Of a stretch of DNA of 64,000 nt, positions 8,372 to 15,924 are shown in pieces (position 1 is the stretch's first letter; every line of letters begins with the position of its first letter). The DNA comes from Flavobacterium foetidum (lineage in GTDB: Bacteria; Bacteroidota; Bacteroidia; Flavobacteriales; Flavobacteriaceae): NCBI RefSeq assembly GCF_004634245.1, contig NZ_SJTF01000005.1, positions 62,001 to 126,000 of the forward strand, given 5' to 3'. The position numbers were made by a program, and so were the translations under genes. The notes under the pieces were generated by a model. That model was not told where the DNA came from. It ran no database searches and saw only the letters and a program-made list of their open reading frames with translations.

Positions 8372-8932
8372 ATGGTTAGGAAAATTACTAAAAACAATGA
8401 AAAGACAAGTGCAGAAATAAAATTTCAAAAGTTAAATCTTCCTATAATAACGAAGAAAGAATTCTCAGATGCTAGCTCTGACAGCTGGGATTTATTCTAC
8501 CTATTGTTATCTAAATATTATGAAATTTTATACCTAGACCCTGCAGAAGGCTTACATTCAGAAGCAGATGTATGTCAGCATACTTTAATGGCTTATAATA
8601 TTTTATTTGGCGAAGTGACAAACGGAGGTTTTCTGCAACTAATACACAACGGATATGCAGACTACATTTTTAGTACATCATTTTCAAAAACGCTTCATCT
8701 CTGGGGAGCATCGAGCATGGCATCAATTATTAATAAGGCTGCAAAAATATATTTAAAAAACAAAATCGAAATCGAAGTTGAAAGAAGTACGAATGAATTG
8801 TCTGACCTTTATTCTAAATATCCTGAATTTAACTCTCTGGACCATAAATTTTTTCACGTTATGTATTCAGAAACTGAAGTTATAAAAAATTACATCCTGC
8901 GGCATACGAAAGATTTTGCTATGATATGTTAA
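8372..8932 (+). CDS. DMP19-like (DUF4375) family protein, 186 aa
   Basis: Soluble protein whose centre (CQHTLMAYNILFGEVTNGGF, then LQLIHNGYADYIFSTSFSKTL) matches the hallmark E-x-x-NGGF-x-Q pattern of the DUF4375/DMP19 family. The founding member was described as a DNA mimic, but most members are uncharacterised. Its promoter region carries a sigma-54-like element, so it is a likely target of the NtrB/NtrC pair upstream. ATG at 8372 is the first start in frame. The function here is unknown. Confidence 0.65.
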   Translation: MVRKITKNNEKTSAEIKFQKLNLPIITKKEFSDASSDSWDLFYLLLSKYYEILYLDPAEGLHSEADVCQHTLMAYNILFGEVTNGGFLQLIHNGYADYIFSTSFSKTLHLWGASSMASIINKAAKIYLKNKIEIEVERSTNELSDLYSKYPEFNSLDHKFFHVMYSETEVIKNYILRHTKDFAMIC

Positions 8933-9092
8933 ACATTATTGCTCTTTTGCTCTGTGATACAATAATGGCAAAATAGAGTCTTACTTCATTATTACCCAAA
9001 AAAAGCTCCTCATCTCACAAGATAATCTACAATTGAAAATCAAATACTTATCAAAAAAAAATATTAATTTTATAATATTAAAAACATCTTTA

Positions 9093-10064
9093 ATGAAAAT
9101 AATTGAACATTCATTTGGACCTGATCTTGATTGGTTACCGCATTATGCAGAACAATTGGGGGGCAAAATAGATGGGAATTTTATAATAGCTCCTGATAAT
9201 GGTATCAGATATATATTACCATGTGGAGAAGGTATTTCGGCTTTTTATGTCGATGTAACTTACAATTCAGACTTTCATAAAATTCAGAAAAACAGGGACA
9301 CAGATTTTATAGGTTTGTATTATAATCTTACTGATGGAGAAGCTACTTTGACCGCAAGAGACTTTATGTACAATGTCAGCAGATGGCACTATAATCTAAG
9401 TGTTATCGATGGTCTTATTAATACTGATTATGTAGTAAAGTCAGGTAGCCGAACTTACGGATTGGCAATATTTATCAAAAAAAGCATAATAGAATCTTAT
9501 GCGAAAAAAGAGAATATAGTTATCAATCAAATTGAGGAAATCACCAACCCGGAGAAAAATACAATTATTAGGTTTGACAGGATGAGCTATGATAGCTATT
9601 ATATTCTGGAGGAACTGCATAAGCAAAAAGTTGGCGGACCTATCTTTGATTTTAATCTTGCTGGTACCGTTCATTTACTCATATCTAATTATTTACGAAA
9701 ATTATCAACCAATAAAATAATTCTACAAACCGTTAATCAGACCGATTTAAATAATATAATCCTGATTCAAAAATATCTTATAGAACATGCTGAAGAAACA
9801 TTTCCAAGTATAAAACAAATGGCAGATATGGCAAATATGTCTGAATCGAAGTTCAAAATTCTATTTAGAAAAATTACTGGGTCTACACCTAATGTATTTT
9901 TTATGGAAAATAAACTTATAAAAGCCAAAGAACTTTTAGAAGAAAAACAGTATTCCATATCGCAAATTTCAGATAAATTTCATTTTACCAATAATTCTTA
10001 TTTTACATCTAAATTTAAAGAGTATTACGGACTATCACCTAAAATTTTTATAAAACATTTATAG
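9093..10064 (+). CDS. AraC-family transcriptional regulator (first of a tandem pair)
   Basis: Regulator of about 323 residues. The frame is open from a TTG at 9033, but the ATG at 9093 gives MKIIEHSFGPDLDWLPHYAEQLGG, which aligns with the start of the next paralogue (MKRITHFYSLTPEWQHSFAKEMGG), so 9093 is preferred. The N-terminal part is a cupin-like sensor. The C-terminal ~100 residues hold two HTH motifs: SIKQMADMANMSESKFKILF and YSISQISDKFHFTNNSYFTS, then FKEYYGLSPK. It is separated from the next AraC gene by 17 bp, so the two are probably co-transcribed and arose by duplication. Targets unknown. Confidence 0.85.
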   Translation: MKIIEHSFGPDLDWLPHYAEQLGGKIDGNFIIAPDNGIRYILPCGEGISAFYVDVTYNSDFHKIQKNRDTDFIGLYYNLTDGEATLTARDFMYNVSRWHYNLSVIDGLINTDYVVKSGSRTYGLAIFIKKSIIESYAKKENIVINQIEEITNPEKNTIIRFDRMSYDSYYILEELHKQKVGGPIFDFNLAGTVHLLISNYLRKLSTNKIILQTVNQTDLNNIILIQKYLIEHAEETFPSIKQMADMANMSESKFKILFRKITGSTPNVFFMENKLIKAKELLEEKQYSISQISDKFHFTNNSYFTSKFKEYYGLSPKIFIKHL

Positions 10065-10081
10065 CTTAAATACCACATACT

Positions 10082-11107
10082 ATGAAAAGGATTACGCATT
10101 TTTATAGTTTAACACCAGAATGGCAGCATTCTTTTGCTAAAGAAATGGGAGGAGAACTTATTGATAATAAAATCATTGTCATTCCAGAGGACATTGGCCA
10201 TGGCTATTCTTATTTTACTCAGGTTACACCAGGAATCTCTGTATTATATGTCGATTTTGTATTAGATACACCTATAAAAATAACAAGACAGAAGTCTGAT
10301 AATGAATTATACATTTTCCATTTTGATATGAGTGAACATGTTAATCTAATACGAATCAATAAAATAGATTACAGAATTGGTACTCACGAAGATTTAGGAT
10401 TAGCCATTATCGACAACAAAATGAAAAGCACATTTAAGCCTGCAGTTGGAGACAGAACATTAGCAGTAAGACTTTTGGTAGACAAAAAGCTTTTGGATGA
10501 GTTTATAAAAACACATCCTTCGGAAGAACATGGAAATCGAAAAATAAGCGTTCCTAAAAAATCGCTTTATTATTATGATCATATTGACAGCCATAGCATG
10601 CTATTGATCAGATCCATAAAAGATCGCTCAGTTTTTGACAGTTCATTCGAGTCATATCTAAAAGGTATTTCATTACGTCTGTTAGGTAATTTCTTGGATC
10701 GTTATGAACATTCACAAGCTGTAAAAGATGAAATAACCGATGTAGAAATTGAGTCTGTAACCAAAACTCAAACTTATCTTTTAGATAATTTGTACAATCC
10801 TTTTCCTTCAGTGCCGTTTTTATCTAAAATGGCAGGGATGTCACCTTCAAAATACAAAATGATTTTTAAGAAACAGTTTCACAATACTCCGAAAAACTTG
10901 TTTATTGAAGAGAAAATGATTCTAGCAAACAGACTACTGCAAAGCGGTGATTATAAAACCTTAACAGAAGTAATTTACGAACTCAATTACAGCAAGCTGA
11001 GTTATTTCTGTTCAAAATACTATGAACTTTTTCACAGAAAACCAGCTGATGATTTGGTCAAAAAAAAATACAATCAAAAATGCATTACTAAATCTACATT
11101 ACAATAA
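10082..11107 (+). CDS. AraC-family transcriptional regulator (second of a tandem pair)
   Basis: 341 residues, collinear with the preceding regulator over its whole length: the same N-terminal LTPEW...GGELIDNKIIVIPEDIG pattern and the GISVLYVDF strand. The C-terminal HTH pair is SVPFLSKMAGMSPSKYKMIF, then LTEVIYELNYSKLSYFCSKY. The second recognition helix differs clearly from that of its neighbour, so the two may bind different sites or act as a heteromeric pair (inference). Followed 17 bp later by a strong terminator. Confidence 0.85.
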   Translation: MKRITHFYSLTPEWQHSFAKEMGGELIDNKIIVIPEDIGHGYSYFTQVTPGISVLYVDFVLDTPIKITRQKSDNELYIFHFDMSEHVNLIRINKIDYRIGTHEDLGLAIIDNKMKSTFKPAVGDRTLAVRLLVDKKLLDEFIKTHPSEEHGNRKISVPKKSLYYYDHIDSHSMLLIRSIKDRSVFDSSFESYLKGISLRLLGNFLDRYEHSQAVKDEITDVEIESVTKTQTYLLDNLYNPFPSVPFLSKMAGMSPSKYKMIFKKQFHNTPKNLFIEEKMILANRLLQSGDYKTLTEVIYELNYSKLSYFCSKYYELFHRKPADDLVKKKYNQKCITKSTLQ

Positions 11108-11120
11108 GATTTTAAATCAA

Positions 11121-11154
11121 AAAAGGATACCTAAAAAAATGGTATCCTTTTTTT
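11121..11154 (+). terminator. Intrinsic terminator after the AraC pair
   Basis: GGATACC (11125-11131) and GGTATCC (11141-11147) with flanking A and T tracts. It ends both AraC genes. Confidence 0.85.
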
Positions 11155-11365
11155 CTTATCATTAATTCAAATTACATCATTTGGTTGTAATATTTCCTGT
11201 GACATAGAAAAATCCCGTGTGATGAGTAAACGAATTTCAATTTTAGTCAAGCTCCACACAATCATGAATGCAAAATATCCATCTGGATATGTTCTAATAC
11301 ACGTAAAATATCTCGCGCGAATTTTGGTGCCAATTATCATCATCAGCGAGCGTAAAAGTACAAGC

Positions 11366-11404
11366 AAAAAAGGGTTGTCTAAAACTTTTAGACAACCCTT
11401 TTAC
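11366..11404. terminator. Intrinsic terminator of the OmpA remnant
   Basis: AAGGGTTGTCTAAAA (11370-11384) and TTTTAGACAACCCTT (11386-11400) are perfect 15-bp arms, with A and T runs outside. It lies 5 bp beyond the stop codon of the minus-strand OmpA fragment. Confidence 0.85.
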
Positions 11405-11408
11405 TATC

Positions 11409-11630
11409 TTACTTATTGTTTATATGAACTATAAATTCCGAACGTCTATTGGCTTGATGCTCTTCTTCTGTACATTTTACTCCATTAGAACAACCATTTA
11501 TTAGGCGAGTTTCGCCATATCCTTGGCTGGTGAGCCTTTCTTTACTTATACCATGATCAACAAGGTAATCTACTGTAGCACGTGCTCTATTTTCAGACAA
11601 CTTCATATTAAATTCATCTCTTCCAGAGTA
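11409..11630 (-). pseudogene. C-terminal fragment of an OmpA-family outer-membrane protein
   Basis: The minus-strand frame YSGRDEFNMKLSENRARATV, then DYLVDHGISKERLTSQGYGETRLINGCSNG and HQANRRSEFIV, is the second half of an OmpA-type peptidoglycan-binding domain (the NxxLSxxRA...V and R...NRRxEF motifs). Upstream there is an in-frame TAA at 11631-11633. The expected first half is missing or scrambled, with only a stretch reading VDKIVVLYFVADGN in another frame up to about 11690. Roughly 70 residues remain out of several hundred. A terminator follows it. Neighbour of a T9SS surface protein that normally travels with such genes. Confidence 0.75.
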
Positions 11631-11727
11631 TTACCATCTGCAACAAAATACAAAACCACAATTTTATCGACATAACTATTAATGTTTCATTACTTAAAAA
11701 TTGATTTAAATTCTTTAAACAAGAAGA

Positions 11728-13056
11728 TTATTGATTGTTTATATACAGATAACCAGTCTGCTGAATTCCTTTTTGACCATTATTGTATCTAAGTATATAA
11801 TAGTATGTTCCTGTCGGCAGTTTTTCATTTCTATTTATTGTAGCACGTCCGTCTGAATATCCTCTAAACATATTATCACTTTCGTTATACGATTTTGCTT
11901 CGAACACTTTTACACCCCACCTGTTATAAATCTCAACAGTATTATCTGGATACTTATCAATTCCTTTAATATGAAATGTATCATTGATACCATCATTATT
12001 TGGCGAAAGTGCATTATACACAACTAATTCATTTGGTTGGTCTTTTTTATCCACAAGTGCCATAGTAAACATGCCATATCCGCTTACTTTTCCCATTAAC
12101 AACTTTGTATAACCAGCACCTTTACTTCCTTCGCTAATACGGTCGCTTACAGCACTCTCTTCTCTAACCCACTTAGAAGAAGCTTCATCCCATCGCACCA
12201 TAGTAACTTCTGTTGTCTTGTCATCATAATCAAAAAATTCAGAAGGTGTGGTATGAGTATCTAATGTCAGGCTTAATACAATTTCGTTTGTTCCTTTGTC
12301 GCGATCAACATTCCAGTATTCAGTGTTATTAATAAGTTTTATAGTTACATCTTTATTTGAATGCGGATGAATTGGATCAGAATTTTTAAGAAAATATTGC
12401 GCTGTGTAAGAATCGTTTGCATCTGCTCCAACTGCATGGTATGATGGTCTAAAATAAAGGTCATCGCCAATAGGAAACTCAAAGGCATCAACACCTATTT
12501 TTTGCACTTTGCCATCCACAAAACTCAAATCGCTGGCATCTGTGTGCGAAGCATATTCGTTGAATATCATAAGTCCATTAGTATCACCATCAATAATCCC
12601 ATTAGAAAATTCCGCGTTTTTATTAACGGATATTGCTGTCGATAATCGAAAAGGAATTAATGCACTCAGGTTTTCAAAAAGAATATTCTGAAAGTTTGAA
12701 ATTTTTGAGCCTTTGATTTGTTGTGCTTTTTCTCCAGTAAAAAATGTTTTACCATTCCCTATATTAGTGTAGCTTACTGCTCCGTCATTTGTCCAGTTTT
12801 CAAAAATGTGAACTTGACCGTCATTGATAAAATTTCCAGATTCTTTATTGTTGTAATCCATGTAAACAGAAAGTATTGTTCCTTTTTCCACTTTTACATC
12901 TCCAGTATTTACAAACTGGGCATTACTATTTACAGAATAAAGGAAAACGGCCAAACAACCTGCACAGTATAAAAGGTTGTTTTTAAAATTTGAAGTATTT
13001 TCTGCCTTTTCTAACTCTCCATGCATTATATTTAAAAAAGTATCTTTTTTCATCAT
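11728..13056 (-). CDS. T9SS type-B sorted surface protein (gliding-motility-associated C-terminal domain)
   Basis: About 442 residues. The start is taken as the ATG at 13054-13056 (MMKKDTFLN) because the longer frame adds an unlikely N-terminus. A hydrophobic export segment (NNLLYCAGCLAVFLYSVNSNAQF) lies unusually far in, near residues 28-50. The middle is beta-rich with SYHAVGADANDSYTAQYF and W-N-V-D-R repeats common in Flavobacterium surface proteins. The C-terminal ~90 residues (LSPNNDGINDTFHIKGID, VEIYNRWGVKVFE, LPTGTYYYILRY) are the CHU_C/type-B sorting domain used by the type IX secretion system. Probably an extracellular adhesin-like protein. Confidence 0.85.
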   Translation of the reverse strand: MMKKDTFLNIMHGELEKAENTSNFKNNLLYCAGCLAVFLYSVNSNAQFVNTGDVKVEKGTILSVYMDYNNKESGNFINDGQVHIFENWTNDGAVSYTNIGNGKTFFTGEKAQQIKGSKISNFQNILFENLSALIPFRLSTAISVNKNAEFSNGIIDGDTNGLMIFNEYASHTDASDLSFVDGKVQKIGVDAFEFPIGDDLYFRPSYHAVGADANDSYTAQYFLKNSDPIHPHSNKDVTIKLINNTEYWNVDRDKGTNEIVLSLTLDTHTTPSEFFDYDDKTTEVTMVRWDEASSKWVREESAVSDRISEGSKGAGYTKLLMGKVSGYGMFTMALVDKKDQPNELVVYNALSPNNDGINDTFHIKGIDKYPDNTVEIYNRWGVKVFEAKSYNESDNMFRGYSDGRATINRNEKLPTGTYYYILRYNNGQKGIQQTGYLYINNQ

Positions 13057-13257
13057 TTTATTTACTAAATAGCAGTGCAAAATTATAGCAAGCAAAATTC
13101 TGAAATACCAACTAAAAGTTTTAAGTGTATTAAAATAAGTCAGAATAAAAAGTTTGCAACAAAAATAAAAATAATGAAAATCAATGATTTAAAACATTTT
13201 TTTTACTTCTACTGTAATTACTTTTTGAATTTCTTTCCTGTCACTTTGGATAAATAA

Positions 13258-13724
13258 ATTAGAGGGAGTCTGACAAAGCAGGTTTATCATCATGTAAAAA
13301 TCAACTTTATTCGATTGGTTTCAAATTAAAGTTATTATATAAATGCAATCTATTCCAGGCACAAAGGCCACTATGGCTATAGAAGGATAACTAACTAAAT
13401 TTAACGTATCGGAGAAAAATTATATTTAACCCAAATCATTAATGAGGAAATAATCAATTATTATGAACTGGCCGAAGAATCAAACTTAGGCTAAAAGGAA
13501 TGAGCCCGATAAAACATCGAGCTTATTGTTATCAAACTTAAATATAAATTTGTTTAAACTTTTGGGCGCAGTCTAAAATGAGACAGCCTCGTATATTTGG
13601 GCACTTATCGAAGAAATTTTCCATTTACGCAATTCTCAATAGTTTGATTTTACTTTTGAGACAGCTTCTTCCCTAATTCTTAAATTCATATTAAGTATAA
13701 TAACACCTAAACATACCAATAACT
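13258..13724. other. Gene-free stretch with transposon debris
   Basis: No intact gene. It contains the IS3-family transposase tail at 13400-13541, then two copies of GAGACAGC (near 13580 and 13658) that may be remains of element ends. The rest is not recognised. Confidence 0.5.
13400..13541 (+). mobile_element. IS3-family transposase C-terminal remnant
   Basis: One frame at 13470-13541 reads GRRIKLRLKGMSPIKHRAYC, then YQT and a stop. This is the typical end of IS3-family OrfB (YYN-x-RIKxKLKGMSPxxYR). A preceding frame (INEEIINYYEL, 13437-13469) supplies the expected YY segment, so a frameshift sits near 13469. Nothing of the catalytic core is visible. It marks a rearrangement point next to the decayed OmpA region and the edge of the pectin locus. 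Confidence 0.55.
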
Positions 13725-14468
13725 TTATCTAATGCCTTTCTTTAATTTCTCTAAATAGGAATCTTCTAATTTTTTAAGCTGGGTAATAAATATCTGTGCT
13801 ATTTCTGTAGCCCCTTTTAAAGAAAGATGCGTGTCATCTGCCTTATCTTTGTCATAATAAGCATTTTCTCCTGCTTTGAAATGCAAATGCAATAGCTTAG
13901 ATTTTTCTGGACCATAAGATTGTTCTAACGATTCTGTATGGTATTCTAAATCTATAAATGGAACTTTGTATTCCTGAGCGACTAAACGGGTCTCTAACGG
14001 ATATTCACCATGAGTAGGCACTAATACTCCTTTATCATTAAAATTGCGTCTTGCTATTGAAGTTAACAAAATTGGAATTGCGCCTTTTTCCCTGCTTTCT
14101 TTGACAAAGCGTATTAAATTATACCTGTAAGCCGTGTGCGGATTGGTATAGCGGCTAGGGTCTTCAATCTTTTCATCGTTATGTCCAAATTCTATCAAGA
14201 CATAATCTCCTTTTTTAAGTTTATTGTAAATTGAATCCCATCTTTTTTCAGCTATAAAACTTTTGGTACTTCTTCCATTTACTGCTTTATTAACTATTAC
14301 AATCTCATCCTTAAAAAAAGACTGTAACACTTGCGCCCATCCATGTTCCGGATTTTTATCTGGATCTTTTTTATTGGCCATAGTAGAATCACCAATACAG
14401 TAAACTGTTGTTTTTTGGGCGAAGCTTAGGGAAGTGATTAAGAACGTTAGTAAAATGTATTTTTTCAT
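13725..14468 (-). CDS. Rhamnogalacturonan acetylesterase-like SGNH hydrolase (CE12)
   Basis: Exported esterase of 247 residues that removes acetyl groups from pectin (rhamnogalacturonan or homogalacturonan). A signal peptide MKKYILLTFLITSLSFAQ is followed by block I CIGDSTM with nucleophile S28, an oxyanion glycine/asparagine block (VNGRSTKSF; FGHNDEK), and the catalytic D-x-x-H near the C-terminus (DDTHLSLKGA). These are the CE12 hallmarks. It is the last gene of the minus-strand pectin cluster, 90 bp downstream of a GH28 gene. De-acetylation would open the backbone for the neighbouring lyase and polygalacturonases. Confidence 0.88.
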   Translation of the reverse strand: MKKYILLTFLITSLSFAQKTTVYCIGDSTMANKKDPDKNPEHGWAQVLQSFFKDEIVIVNKAVNGRSTKSFIAEKRWDSIYNKLKKGDYVLIEFGHNDEKIEDPSRYTNPHTAYRYNLIRFVKESREKGAIPILLTSIARRNFNDKGVLVPTHGEYPLETRLVAQEYKVPFIDLEYHTESLEQSYGPEKSKLLHLHFKAGENAYYDKDKADDTHLSLKGATEIAQIFITQLKKLEDSYLEKLKKGIR

Positions 14469-14558
14469 TTGATTATTTCTTTTTAAACGATGGATATGCT
14501 AGGCTTACGCAAAGTATGCTAAGGTCTTTGTCTCTTTATTTATTAATTTCTATTCAAT

Positions 14559-15902
14559 TTAATTTTTCGAAACCGCTGTTGGTACGCTGGCTCTTTTTCC
14601 GATAAAAACATCCGTCATCAAAACATTTTCAGCATTTTCGTTTGACAATGCATTTTTAGCTTCTTTGATTTCGATATTACTTAAAGAGACATTTTTGATT
14701 TTTTTATCTGCAAATCCCTGAATCACGATTCCTGACTCTGATGCCTTGTTGCAACTTATATTAGAAAAATGGATGTTTGAAATCTCCGATTGATACCCTT
14801 TTCCTTCTCCATGATAATTTGCTGTTATGTATAAACAATCTTCCACTTGGTCTAAATTAATATTTCTAACAAATACATTTTTAATAAAACCTCCCCTGTC
14901 TGCATTCGTCTTCAGATAAATACCTCTTTTTAAATATCCAGAAGTTTTACAATTTTCAACAAATACATTTTGTACGCCAGCAGACATCTCACTGCCGATT
15001 ACGACCCCATGAAGACCTTTAAAATTACAGTTTCGAATGACAATATTTTCGCTTGGCGTTGTACTTGCTCTTCCTTCATGATCACGACCCGCTTTTATAG
15101 CAACATTATCGTCGCCATTATCAAAATTAACGTTTTCAATCAGAACATCTTTAGCGTATTCGGGATCAATTCCATCATTATTATGGTTCAAAGATTTATA
15201 GCTGATTCCGCGAATTGTAATACTCTGTGATTTTAGAAGATGTAAACACCAAAAAGGCGAATTCTCTATACGTACATTCTCCACCAAAATGTTTTTACAA
15301 TTTAGAAATTGAATCATCTGTGGTCTTAAAAAATAACCTTCACCGAATTTTCGATTTTGAACTGGAACACTGGTATGATTCATCTCGCGACTTAACTCCT
15401 TGCCTTTTCCTTCTTTTTCCTTAAAAGTTTTCCATGTTTTTCCTCCTTCTCCGTCAATTGTTCCCTCACCTGTTATCGCAATGTTTTCACAATCAGCTGC
15501 ATAAATTAATGGACTATAATTGTACAACATTGTTCCTTCCCAACTGGTTAAAACCATTGGAAGATAATCTTTCGGATTGTCGCTGAATTTAATTTTCGCA
15601 CCTTTTTCAATCTTCAAATTTACATTACTCACAAAATGAATTGGACCGTTTATTTTGTAAACTCCCTTCGGAACTATTATGGTTCCTCCTTTATTCTTTT
15701 TGCATAGTGCCATGGCTTTTTCAAAAACCTTTTTGTTGTCTGTAACAGAATCACCTTTGGCTCCTAGTGTAGCAACGCTTATCTGATAAGCAGGAATAAC
15801 AGGAAGCTGAATTCTCTCTACAATAGTCGAAACTTCTTTCGACGGAAAATTATTCTGTGCAAATGAAGTACAACAAATCAGTAAAAAAATCAAATTTTTC
15901 AT
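14559..15902 (-). CDS. GH28 polygalacturonase
   Basis: Periplasmic or surface glycoside hydrolase of 447 residues with signal peptide MKNLIFLLICCTSFAQ. It has a right-handed beta-helix fold with many repeats. GH28 active-site motifs in order: NNDGIDPEY, DNGDDNVAIKAGRD, LHGVVIGSEMSAG (the G-H-G motif) and RGIYLKT (the R-x-K motif, here with tyrosine). It hydrolyses galacturonic acid linkages, in exo or endo mode; related Bacteroidota enzymes are often exo-acting on oligogalacturonides. It lies 22 bp downstream of the PL10-CE8 gene, in one operon. A second, divergent GH28 is encoded at 27998-29434. Confidence 0.9.
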   Translation of the reverse strand: MKNLIFLLICCTSFAQNNFPSKEVSTIVERIQLPVIPAYQISVATLGAKGDSVTDNKKVFEKAMALCKKNKGGTIIVPKGVYKINGPIHFVSNVNLKIEKGAKIKFSDNPKDYLPMVLTSWEGTMLYNYSPLIYAADCENIAITGEGTIDGEGGKTWKTFKEKEGKGKELSREMNHTSVPVQNRKFGEGYFLRPQMIQFLNCKNILVENVRIENSPFWCLHLLKSQSITIRGISYKSLNHNNDGIDPEYAKDVLIENVNFDNGDDNVAIKAGRDHEGRASTTPSENIVIRNCNFKGLHGVVIGSEMSAGVQNVFVENCKTSGYLKRGIYLKTNADRGGFIKNVFVRNINLDQVEDCLYITANYHGEGKGYQSEISNIHFSNISCNKASESGIVIQGFADKKIKNVSLSNIEIKEAKNALSNENAENVLMTDVFIGKRASVPTAVSKN

Positions 15903-15924
15903 AATATATAATTTAAAAAAGAAC

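Noticed and set aside
9033-9092. N-terminal extension of the first AraC gene from a TTG
   Set aside because: The paralogue downstream aligns from the ATG at 9093 and the extension is a low-complexity Lys/Ile stretch.
11167-11367. 66-codon minus-strand open frame beside the OmpA remnant
   Set aside because: Composition and lack of any recognisable motif or promoter suggest chance; it lies between two terminators.
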